Part shown: positions 44,490-55,015 of the stretch, one piece after another | Position numbering within the stretch: position 1 is the stretch's first letter | How the letters are laid out: the number at the start of each line of letters is the position of its first letter | Assembly (NCBI GenBank): GCA_029532415.1 | Contig: JAQOTA010000053.1 | Coordinates: 62,001 to 126,000, forward strand | Source of the DNA: Marasmius tenuissimus | Taxonomy: Eukaryota > Basidiomycota > Agaricomycetes > Agaricales > Marasmiaceae | DNA length: 64,000 bases | Direction: 5' to 3' | Made by a program: the position numbers and the translations under genes | The notes under the pieces: model-generated | What the model was told of the DNA's origin: nothing | What the model saw: the letters and a program-made list of their open reading frames with translations, nothing else | Databases searched by the model: none

Positions 44490-45093
44490 GCGGGGATAGT
44501 TGAGGTGAGGACGGTAGCGTTGGTCGGGATGAAATTTATTTGGTTAGGTGCGAATGTAGCTCCCCATTCGGCGATCTACATAAAAAGAACAAGAGTAAGA
44601 GACAAACCAGGACGTCGTGGTGACATTTTGCTTGCCTTGAACCAGTTGGCGCCAGAACCGTCCCAAGAAGCGGCGGTCGAGGGAGCTTTACCGAGGTACA
44701 GCGCAGCGGGTCCCTTTTGATTTTCGGAGTCATAATGTTTAGCTCTCCGAGATTGTCAAGAAATTTTACAACTCACAGGATGCCCGATAACTTGGTTAGG
44801 CTCCATCTTGAATCCGAGGGTACTCCCAGCAGCGACAGAGACAGTTTGAGTCGCTGGTGTGGGGTTGACGTTGCATCGCATATTGTTAGAGCTTATGTCT
44901 TCGACGGGACTGTTGGAGATAGGACGACGGACGGTGGCGGTGGATTGGGTGCTGCCGGCGATGACGGTGTCAAAGACGTCTGTAGGGTGTGGTGTTTGGA
45001 TTTACTAACGGTGTATGTGTGGTGTTACTTACAATGTCCGAAGGCTGATTGAGCCATCGCGACAGCGGAGAAGAGGACTAATGAGAGTCTCAT

Positions 45094-45692
45094 TGTTGAC
45101 GAAGGATCTGAACGAGGGCCAAGAAGAGAGCTTTGAGCTGAGGAGACTCGACAGCTGAATGCGGTATATGTACTTGTGGCGGATAATCCTCGTCCTTAGA
45201 TGAGGCAATTACGACTGGATTTGACATCCACGCGACTCTGATCAGTGAGGCTCTACATGCTTCAATTAAAGGTCGGTGAATGTGTCGTGAAGTATTCCGA
45301 ACATGATCCTTCTTAGAATTGTAGACAGTATGCTGGGAGATCATGTTATGTGCTGAGGAGAATCGAGATAGATCCGTGAGAGTAGAATTGTCCCTGGGCC
45401 TGATTGCTGAAGCACTTTAAAGTGGACAATATAGCACGAATCAATGAGCCAAGCCAAGACTGATTAGGGCTCCTTTGACCCGAAACCCACTCACCGATTG
45501 TTAATGCCACTGTTCATGCACGCCTCCTAGTTGGGTTGGAGGGGCGCCAAGTTCCAGTAGGTGAACCTCGGGATCTCCTTGGATTTACGAGTTCTACTTA
45601 CTCAGAGATATTATGCGTGAAGATGTGACTTTGAATGCGCCTTGAGACGGAACTAACACACCTGATACACCATGGTGACAGCCCGAAGCATC
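45094..45692. other. Promoter region of the AA9 gene
   Basis: No gene recognised. The minus-strand frame at 45344-45090 overlaps the AA9 start in another phase. Confidence 0.35.
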
Positions 45693-46103
45693 CTACATAT
45701 ACTCCCCCGGACCGTGCCACGGAGCGCGATTAGCCGAAGTCTTCATCATGAGGTGCATGACATGGACAGGCTCTTGAACTCGAATGTTCGTCGTGGAGGA
45801 GGTCCAAGTTGTTCTTCCGAGCCTGATTCTCGTAGCGACGTCAGAGTGAACATACGGAGTTAACGGAGCAAACATCACGTGACAAAACTGAACCGGAATC
45901 GTCTTCCGCAGCTTCTCTTGTCTTTCACTCTCATCTTCTCCAAAGCGAGTGTAAACTCTTTCGAGATTCCAGCACACGAAGCCTGATCGAAATGCGTTGT
46001 CCTTTGCCTCTTTGTACTCGCCGCGGAACTCGCTAGGTGTTGCGTGGCCGATAACAGGATTTTTGCAATGCGCCAATGGTTGAATTACCTGCGAAGTAGG
46101 AGA
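45693..46103 (-). pseudogene. Single exon-like fragment of an unrecognised gene
   Basis: Starts just after a good acceptor (TTCGCAG) near 46104 and reads IQPLAHCKNPVIGHATPSEF, then EYKEAKDNAFRSGFVCWNLE, to a stop at 45693. It has no start exon that I can find. A shorter, more decayed relative lies on the plus strand at 54095-54290 (REAKDNAFPSGFALRSREK), so it belongs to a duplicated sequence. I do not recognise the protein. It could be the last exon of a live gene with upstream exons in 46.1-46.5 kb. Confidence 0.4.
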
Positions 46104-47367
46104 ACGAGATGAGGATTAGAACTCATAGTGACAAATGAACAGTTAGTTTGCTCTTATTTCTGCTTTTACTCAGCTCTAGATTCAAGCTTTGTCTGCCTTT
46201 CGTTCAGAACTATCAATATATTCATTTTTGAAAATTCAAACGATGAATTCAAACGTCGAATACACCACTTATGGATGCGGCCTGCAGGACACTAATAGGC
46301 ACGATCATCATGATCACGTAGAGGAAGGAAACGACGTATGAACATGGTGTGTTGCTCTTTTTTGTCCTCCACAATGCGCGTTGTGTTGTTCCTTTATACC
46401 GTTCATCATTGTCGTTTCTTCAGCGCCTGGTATTGACTACAGTTCTTCAATAGGCTGAAATTTTCCCGCCTAGTCACTGGTAGCCCTTGCCTGACATGAA
46501 CTCGACCTCAAGGGCAGAAAAGGTCGCACCCAAAACACATAGAAACGGCTAGGATGTTTGAACGGAGGAATTGACCAGAGACTACCAGCTCTCGGCTCTC
46601 TCAAGGTGCTCGTCTTCCTACCGCGGGCAGGGCTATTGCTTGGGAAGGCTCTTGCAGAGCACACTCTTTAGGGAAAAGGCGTGTCGGGCTTGAGTACTGA
46701 ACTACATGACGGATATGACCAGGGCTAGTGTCCGCGGGCGGAGGAAAAAATTGGAGGCTGTGTTGTCCTCGTTTCGCTCGACAGACCTGCGTCGAATGTT
46801 ATGTTCGGGTTCTCATTGGAAGGGGCATGTCGGTATGCCGAAAGGTGAGTGCTCCTCGTAGTCCCCTTTTATGCAAATCTGCTTATCCGCCTTCTTTGCT
46901 ACATAGGCGTCAACCTTCCTTCATTGGGTCCTTCCCGAGGCCCGACAGCAAATGTAACCCTCGGGAGCATAGGCACATAACATATATATCCCAATGATAC
47001 TGAAGTGTTATTCAATCCTACCCAATTTTGTGTTGGATACGAAGATCCAGAGTGCTCACATTCGTATTTCTTCCATGCTTCCGACCAACATATCGTTCAA
47101 CCGCAGCGACGAGCGCTCTACATAGTTACGACGGATAACCCTGAGCTTTCGCAGATCATTTGGAATGCATATAAGCTCACTCCGAGATGTATTCATCATC
47201 TGAAGGATCGCTGATATTGCTGATCAACCGCCAACTATACAAGGGCGCTGGCGTTCTCGAGTTTCAGCTTGGCCCTCTAAGCGAAAGCTGTGTGTCCCGA
47301 GTACGCCCATAAAATCGCGTTGTCTACACCAGTGATGGTAGCTCCACCTTTCCCCCTCTCAGGCTCT
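46104..47367. other. Intergenic upstream of S28 copy D
   Basis: Scattered frames (46470-46664 minus, 46728-46997 plus, 47005-47214 plus) have no domain or splice support. From about 47280 the sequence matches, in inverted orientation, the upstream region of copy E at 52723-52810 (shared word CCCGAGTACGCCCATAAAA). Confidence 0.4.
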
Positions 47368-49704
47368 ATGGGTCGCATTGTCCTCCTAGCCATTCTCGCA
47401 CCCTTTCTTATCTTTTCATGTTGCGCAGGCTCTGACGGGAGGGTTTCCTTTCCTCGACCCAAGCCTCCCACGAATAAAAAGGCACCCCCTGGAAGGGTTT
47501 TCAAACGGTCAACTGGGGAGGAGATCCCTCCTTATGGTGCGTCGTTCCTCTAATCTGCCTAGTTACACCTCGTTGACCCCCGTATAGATACTGTCTATTA
47601 CTTTGACCAGCTCGTAAAGTCGTTTCTCACCAAAGCCTCAAGGCGGTTATCTTACACAATCATTCCATTCCAACTTTTGACAGATCGATCATAACAATGC
47701 CTCACGCGGGACATTCAAGCAGAGGTACTGGCACACAGCAGAGTTTTACGAACCGGGTAAGGACCTTCATTCGACCGTCGGCAATAGCTATATACCGATT
47801 CTGACCCTTCCCCCCCTATCTTCAACTAGGCGGTCCTATAGTCCTCTACTCGCCCGGCGAATCCAACGCCGAAGGCCACACTAGCGCACTGACCAACTCT
47901 ACCGTGACCGGATACATGGCACAGATCTTCAACGGAGCCACGGTCCTCCTCGAACACCGTTTTTATGGATTCTCCAACCCCGTCCAAGATCTTAAGGGCT
48001 CGACGTTGGCAAAGTATCATACCATCGAACAGGCGGTTGAGGATTTGGAGTACTTTGCTAAGAATGTGGAGTTGCCGATGGTAGATGGGGGGGAGGTTGG
48101 GCCGGGGGTGGTACCGTGGTTGCTCACGGGGTGTAGTTATATGGGCGCGTTGACGGCGTGGACGATGGCTGAGTGAGTTATATCTTTTCTCTCTCTCTTT
48201 TTTTACGGGTTCTCTGGCTACGTAGATGCTCATGATTGTTTTCACAGAAAACCGGGATTGTTCCATGCTGGTTGGTCGTCGTCTGCACCCGTTGAGCCTA
48301 TCTAGTAAGTAGCTCACTTATTGCAACCCCTCATTCAGTTACTCAACGATTTGATAGTAACTTCTGGCGATACTTCGAGCCCATCCGAGAGTACATGCCG
48401 AAGAACTGTTCCGCAGATATCGAAGCCGTCATAACTCACGTCGACAAGGCTATAGGATCGAATAACAAGACCGAAATTCAAAAGCTGAAAGCCAACTTTG
48501 GAATGTCCAACGTTACGAATGTCGATGATTTCGTTTCCACTCGTACGTGCAGCCGGTCCAGTCCATGTCCATTCGATGCTTATGAGGTTCGAAGTGACGA
48601 CCCCCCTCTGGGGATGGCAAGAAATCGCTCCGGATTCGGGCCCGAAAACCAGGTTTGGAGAGTTTTGCGATGCATTGGAAGTCGACGAGAAGGGAAAGCA
48701 TGCTCCGAAAGAGGGATGGGGGGCTGAAAAAGCCCTCGATGCGTGGGGTAAGTATTACAAAAATACCTACCTCGAGAGTATCTGCGGGGAGGACATCGGG
48801 TGAGTCACCTTATGATACCTGACAATCGGTTTTCTACCTCACTGACCAACCATGAAGGGAATGCTTGAACACTCGACCCGCGAACGCCACCGTGGATGTT
48901 AAGAGTATCAATGTTACGATTGATAACGAAGATCGATCGTGGGCTTGGTTCGTGTGAGTAGATCTTTCTTTTTTTCGTCTTGAACGTTGTTGACCGGCCC
49001 GTACTCTGCGTTCTAGATGCAACGAAGTCGGATGGCATCAAGTAGGCTCCCCCGCCGACGAGAAAACACCTCGTTTGGTCAGTCGGTACCATACTACTGA
49101 ATGGTCGAGCGTAAGTCAGAACCAACCTATCACATAAGAGGTTTGCTGACGCTTCCGGGATCTCTCTTAGAAAAGCTGCAAGTTCGACTTTCCGGATGCT
49201 CCTACAGACGGAGCAAAGGGCGTGAACAAGACGATATCGACCTACGGAGGTTGGGATCTTAAAGTAGATCGGATGGTTTCCGTTGTTGGTCGTCGTGAGT
49301 TGCTCGTGACCCCCGTTCTGTCCCCTTCCCTGAATACCCCCACAGGTGATCCATGGAGAGAAGCCACCCTCGGAGCTAGTTCTCTCAATCGAACTAGCAC
49401 TGACCGAATGCCTATTGTCTTCGCAACGGGAGGCACACATTGCTCTGACCTGACTATGGACTATGGGATACTCGACCCGACGATTGGAGTTGCTATCAGC
49501 GAGGGGTTGGGGTACATGCAGAAGTGGATGGAAGAGTGGAAAGGTGGCGGGAAGACCACCAGCATTGGCGGCTCCGATAAGTCAAAGGACGTTGATGACG
49601 ATGCTAGCCAGAGTGAGAGCGAGAGCGAAGGTGGCAGACCTCAAGGGAATGGACATGGTGGGTTGCATGAGCTGAAGGGATGGGAGTATCGGGTGTGGGA
49701 GTAG
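47368..49704 (+). CDS. S28 serine peptidase, copy D
   Basis: Complete copy of ~576 residues in about ten exons. The ATG at 47368 opens MGRIVLLAILAPFLIFSCC, a signal peptide. Exon 1 ends at 47536 in the codon before DTVYYFDQL. The propeptide has the dibasic GRVFKRSTGEEIPPY site. Catalytic Ser is about residue 192 in TGCSYMGALTAW, Asp about 459 in RRDPWREATLGASS, and His about 489 in TGGTHCSDLT. N-glycosylation-type sites (NST, NVT, NAT) are scattered through the middle. The C terminus is an Asp/Ser-rich linker (DDDASQSESESEGG) and GLHELKGWEYRVWE, shared with copy E and unlike the hydrophobic tails of B and C. D faces E; the two arms form a large inverted repeat. Probably an active secreted peptidase. 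Confidence 0.88.
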
Positions 49705-50379
49705 TGGGCATGCCGTTGAGGGTTTGACATTCGCATCAACATGGTACACTGGGATCGTTTGTAGAATGAACTAGTATTGGACTGTGGCATTATTTATCCA
49801 AACATATTTTTTAAATCGCCACGAAGGACGAGTCTGTCATACACCACACGCTTTGCGCGACGGCTTTGTCGTGAGACTGTTGTATGCCAGGATATTTGCT
49901 CTCCCGGAAGAGCTCGATAGAACAGGCCTGTTCCTCCGGATCACTTGGAATCTGCTCTATATATAATATGAATACCTCAAGATGCCCAGACGTTGCGATT
50001 CCGCAATCTCATCATGAAGACAATCCCAACAGTACCATTCAGATGACGAACAAGTGCAGTGACGGGAGATGCTACAATCGCCGCGAAGTCAGCGACTCGC
50101 GATCGTGATCACCCCATACCAGTCAGCTGGTTCGTCATTATAAAGAGTATGAACATTCACCTATCTGAACTCAGCTGCCCGTCGTGGTAAAGGTCAACGT
50201 TGCTCGCCTGAGTCATGGCGAATGAAGCCTGTTGTCAGAGTAGTGTATAGCGGAGTCGTCAAGTCACAATTAAAAGATGACACTACGACGTTATAAATAA
50301 TGGGTCTAATACTAATCCATCCCACAGTCACGACATATCCCAGCGTACCGTGTCGATGCGAATGTCAACCCCCAACGAA
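49705..50379. other. Spacer between convergent S28 copies D and E
   Basis: About 675 bp. The first ~70 bp after the D stop and the last ~80 bp before the E stop are inverted copies of each other (shared word TTGACATTCGCATC, then GGTAC-CTGGGAT). The middle ~500 bp is unique and holds no supportable gene. Confidence 0.55.
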
Positions 50380-52722
50380 TTACTCCCATACTCGATACTC
50401 CCATCCCTTCAGCTCATGCAAGCCCCCATGTCCATTCCCTTGAGATTTGCCACCTTCGCTCTCGCTCTCACTTTGGCTAGCCTCGTCGTCGTCATCATTC
50501 GACTTATCAGAGCTGCCGATGCCAGTAGTCTTCCCATCACCTTCCCACTCTTCCATCCACTTCTGCATGTACTCCAACCCCTTGCTGATAGCAAATCCAA
50601 TCGTCGAATCGATTTCCCCGTTGCCCATAGTCAAATCAGAGCAATGTGTGCCTCCCGTTGCGAAAATGATAGGCATCCGGTCAGTGCTCGTTCGGTTGAG
50701 AGTACTGGCACCCAGGGTGGCTTCCCTCCATGGATCGCCTGTGGGCGTGTTCAGGTGGTCAGAAGTTACACGAGACAGATGGTGAACAACTTACGACGCC
50801 CAACGACAGAAACCATCCGATCTGCTTTGAGATTCCAACCTCCGTAGGTCGATATCGTCTTGTTCACACCCTTCGCTCCGTCCGTAGGAGCATCCGGGAA
50901 GTTCAACTTGCAATATCTCTATCAGAGATCCCGCGAGGGTCAGCAAACCTTTCTTGTGATAGGTTGGTTTTGACTTACGGTCGAGTATTCAGTGGTACGG
51001 TACTGACTGACCAAACGAGGTGTCTTTTCGTCAGCGGGGGAGCCTACTTGATGCCACCCAACTTCATTGCATCTACAGGGCGACTCGGGTGAGCAAAACT
51101 CTCCATGGAGCACAGGACAAAGACAGAATGGAAGATATCACTCACACAAACCAACGCCACGATCGATCCTCGTTATCAATAGTGGTATTGATACTCTTAA
51201 TATCCACAGTAGCGTTAGCAGGTCGGGTGTTCAAGCATTGCCTTAGCAATTCCACGTGGGCGGGTCAGTAAAACGAACGAGTGCTGGAAGTATAACAAAG
51301 ACAGGGACCACTCACCCGATGTCCCCTCCACAGAGCCTCTTGAGGTAGGTATCCTTATAATAGTTACCCCACGCATCAAGGGCTTTCTTGACCCCCCACC
51401 CCTCTTTCGGAGCATGCTTCCCCTCCTCATCAACTTCCAACGCATCGCAAAACTCTCCAAACTTTGTCTTTGGACCTGAATCTGGAGTGATTTCTTGCCA
51501 TCCCCAGAGGGGGCGCGTCACTACGAGATACTTATAAGCATTGGACAAGATAGAGAGCGATAAAAGTGGCGTACGAGTGGTGACAAAATCATCAACATTC
51601 GTCACGTTGGACATTCCAAAGCCAGCTTTCAACTTTTGAATCTGGGTCTTGTCGTTCGATCCTATGGTCTTGTCGACGTGTGCTATGACGGCTTCGACGT
51701 CTGCAGAACAGTTCTTCGGCATGTACTCTCGTATGGGCTCGAAGTATCGCCAGAAGTTGCTATCACATCGTTGAGTGATTGGATGAGGGTTCGTGATAAG
51801 TAAGCCGCTTACTAGATAGGCTGAACGGGCGCAGACGACGACCAACCAGCATGGAACAATCCCGGTTTCCTAGCCTCACGCATGAGCACCCCATCCCCCA
51901 CGAACCACAAAGCAAGGGAGACAACTCACTTAGCCATCGTCCACGCCGTCAACGACCCCATATAACTACACCCCGCAAGAATCCACGGAACCTTCCCCTT
52001 CCCCACCCCCATCGGCAATTTCACGTTCTTCACAAAATACTCCAAATCTCCAACCGCCTGTTCGATGGTATGATACTTTGCCAACGTCGAGCCTTTGAGA
52101 TCTTGGACGGGGTTGGAGAATCCGTAAAAACGGTGTTCGAGAACGACTGTGGCTCCGTTGAATCGTTGGGCCATGTATCCGGTCACGGAAGAGTTGGTGA
52201 GACGGCTTGTGCTTCTTTCGGCGTTGGTTTCGCCGGGGGAGTAGAGGATTATGGGGCCGCCTACGAAAGGGAGGGGTCAGGGTCGAGATTGATATATAAC
52301 CATGGTCGAATGGAGGTACTTGCCTGGCTCGTAAAACTCTGCAGTATGCCAGTACCTCTGCTTAAACGTTCCGCGCGAGGCATTGTTGTGATCGATCTGG
52401 TCAGAAATCGGAATAACACTGTAAGATAGCCGGCCTTGAGGCTTTGGGGGGAAACGACTTTACGAGCTGGTCAAAGTAGTATACAGTGTCTATACGGGAA
52501 GTCGTTTAGATCAACGAGGTGTAGTTAAGCATATTGAAGGAAAGACACACTGTAAGGAGGGATCTCCTCGCCAGATGACCGTTTGAAGACCTTGCCAGGC
52601 GGCGCCTTTCCTGCCGTGGGCGGCTTGGGTCGGGGGAAGGGGACCTGTACGTCAGAGCCTAATGCACAACATGAAGAGATAAGAAAGGGGACGAGGATGG
52701 CAAGGAGGAGAATGCGACCCAT
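50380..52722 (-). CDS. S28 serine peptidase, copy E
   Basis: Complete copy on the minus strand, ATG at 52722 (MGRILLLAILVPFLISSCC). It is closest to copy D in the signal peptide, propeptide (PRPKPPT, GKVFKRSSGEEIPPY), exon layout, and the C-terminal Asp/Ser-rich linker ending GLHELKGWEYRVWE. The nucleophile motif is AGCSYMGSLTAW, with Ser for Ala after GCSYMG; Asp is in GDPWREATLGASTLN and His in TGGTHCSDLT. The propeptide-proximal exon and the KNVKLPMGVGKGKVPW loop are a few residues shorter than in D. Similarity to D continues into both flanks, so the whole ~2.5-kb unit was duplicated in inverted orientation. Probably active and secreted. Confidence 0.88.
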
Positions 52723-54094
52723 AGAGAGGGAAATGTGAAGGTAAGGGCACCATCGCTGGCGTAGACAACGAGGTTTTATGGGCGTACTCGGGATACACAG
52801 CTTCCATAGCTGACGCGTGAGAGCTTGTGTAATTGGCGCTTGGATGATCGGTAGTCAGGTAAAACCTCCCAGATGATGAATACGAAGGCTCGGGACGAGT
52901 TTATGTGGATTGAACTGATGAAACACAAAAGCAGAGGGATTTGCCAGGATGCCCGTCGGCTGTAAAGCGCCCGCTGTCGCGATTGGTGATCAGCAACATG
53001 GTTGCCAGAAGCATGAGAGGGACTGTGGGTCTTTCCAACCCGTCTGGGTACAACGAAAGGAGAGGATTGAATGGTGCTTCATTATCATTGATAGGTATAT
53101 GGTATATGGATGTGTTCCGACAGATTTGTAATTCAGGAAGAAGCCACTTAACGATGGTTGGCGCACCTAGCAAAGAAGGCATACAAAGTGGGTAAGTAAT
53201 GTTGGAGCATAGCAGAGGACGACGAGGAGCACTCACAAGCCAGCGTGATAACATGTTCGTTCTGCTACAACTCCAAACGTGATATTTAACACTCGATCGG
53301 AATTTCTTGAGAGAGACAAGTGTCACTCCATTCCCATTTCACTCCTCCACCGACAGCCTCGAGACCTAGTGCGTATTCTCGTTTCGCAGCTTTGTTGACT
53401 GTACATGGACGGCAACCGGTGGATGGCGTAGAGTCTCAATGCACGTGTGAGGTGTCAAGTTGATGCATTGCTGAGGTGGGGTTTTGCGAAAGTCGGCATT
53501 CATAGAACTTAACGGATCAGTCACTGTCAGTAACCTTCAGTAGCAGATAAATGAGAACATATAGCGGTGGAATGCTGAACAAAGCCAACACATACCGTAG
53601 GCAAGGGGAAAAGCAACAAAAAGACCGATGCACGGGCAAATCCTCCGTCTGCACATCACAGCCGTTACTGTGCATTTTGAGTGCTGGCTTTTTCGCCCTC
53701 GGGATCGAGTTCTTGTTCATCAAGTTGAAGGACTACCGGTGGCTTCACTACCAGGCGCTGGACAAATCACGATTATGAACGTTAGAGAAAACGATACAGT
53801 GCGTATGGAAGGGGCAAAAAAGTTGAACATACCACATTCGTGGTAGTAGCACTTTTCAAGTTTTCCTCTACACGACCATCATGCCTTCTGTTACACTGCG
53901 TCCTCGGTATAGATGGTGTCGATTTTGAGCTCATCGTTTGAATTTAGAAAAGATCGTGTCAAGAGTCTGAACGGAAGACAAAGCTTAGAGAGGATTCAAT
54001 AGAAGCATATCGCAAAGCAGACTAACCATTCATTCATCGTTCCGAGCCTTCCTAGACAATCCCATCATTCTCAAGGTAATCCAAGCAACCCACT
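52723..54094. other. Intergenic, weak coding signals on the minus strand
   Basis: A 141-codon minus frame (53326-52901) contains a hydrophobic stretch (RPTVPLMLLATMLLI). Another (53723-53517) ends in a membrane-like segment (YVLALFSIPPLYVLIYLLLK). They could be exons of a membrane protein, but no splice path is convincing. I do not call a gene. Confidence 0.3.
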
Positions 54095-54290
54095 GCGAAA
54101 ATCGTGGCATTAGCCGCGTGCCTCCTAGTGATTTTAGCGAAGAGTAAAGAGAAGCAAAAGATAATGCATTTCCGTCAGGTTTCGCCCTGAGATCTCGAGA
54201 AAAGTGTCCATTCGCGGCAGAGAACATGAAGGGGAAAGCTAAGTTGCAATTGAAGGGATTCCGTCACGTGTGAAAGCTCTTCAGGGATCC
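54095..54290 (+). pseudogene. Decayed relative of the fragment at 45693-46103
   Basis: Plus-strand bases match the minus strand of 45890-46030 for about 150 bp, with stops and small indels (for example a TAA inside SEE-REAKDNAF). Shared words are GAGGCAAA/GAAGCAAAAGATAATGCATTTCC and CATCAGGTTTCG/TCAGGCTTCG-like, then TCTCGA-AAAG and GTCACGTG. Only remnants remain. Confidence 0.6.
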
Positions 54291-55015
54291 TGGGCGTCAA
54301 ACCAAGCGCTTAGCACTGTGGGGAGTCGGCCGGTTCAGCGTCAACCATTGACCGTCACTATGTCCCGTCCCTGTTTCCTGTCAAACTCTTCATCGCCCGT
54401 ATACTACTGACTTGCATACTCGGAAACGCACGCGGAGGGATAGATATTCGACATTCGAAACAGTCTCCTGAAGATCACAGCCCGCTCACAGGTTCATTCA
54501 CATTCGAGGTTTTGGGTCGGAACTCGCCAAACTACCATTCAGATTGACCCTTTCTCGGCAACTTCGGGTCTAATTCGCGACAAATCTTGTTTGGACTGAC
54601 CCTGAACGCGGGGTAAAGTTGATCTTGACTTGTCCACTCAAAGTCATAAGTATTACTACAGGGAACACTCAGACTGACGTTCAAAGTTTTGCTACAAGAC
54701 AACCTTCACCTTGAACAAAATTCGAGCTGACGCAGACCTCTATCGATCGCTCATTGTAGTCCTATGCAAACCATGGACTCACGCGGACACATTGCCGAGC
54801 GAGCGTTGGCCATTGAATTCGATATAGTCCTGGGAGCTGGGGCGGTGTCATCGCCGCTCCAAGGTGCCCGGCCTTTGAATTCAGTGGCGCTCGTCGCTCG
54901 ACAGCAAGCGTCGAGCGGTGCATTTACGCGACGTTCACTCCTCGCACTTAAAAGCACCTTCTGAGCAACCTGGATTCTTCACCTTATTTCTTTTTTTCTT
55001 CCTTTCTTTCTCTAG
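54291..55015. other. Promoter region of S28 copy F
   Basis: No gene seen. The 54764-54964 frame has no domain. A T/C-rich tract (54977-55012) lies just before the ATG of copy F. Confidence 0.4.

Larger units (their letters stand above)
37142..45093 (-). pseudogene. AA9 lytic polysaccharide monooxygenase gene split by two transposons
   Basis: Ancestral gene for a secreted AA9 (formerly GH61) copper oxygenase acting on cellulose. Exons on the minus strand: 45093-45033, 44979-44777, 44713-44636, 44575-44490 continued at 44002-43984, 43925-43915, 43862-43732, 43679-43643 continued at 37242-37230, and 37171-37142. Ignoring the inserts and one copy of each target duplication, the exons total 669 bp and stay in frame (222 codons). 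The signal peptide (MRLSLVLFSAVAMAQSAFG) ends before His20, the copper-brace N terminus. Family marks are IGHPGPAALYLGKA, GSGANWFKIAEWG, ATVLTSTIPASVPAGEYLAR, EHIGLHVAGAPQYFISCAQI and LTVNIYYPVP. A hAT-type MITE (44011-44489) interrupts exon 4, and a Copia element (37248-43642) removes the last ~14 codons. No other defect is seen, so inactivation looks recent. Intron 3 is GC-AG (GCAAGC). Confidence 0.9.
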
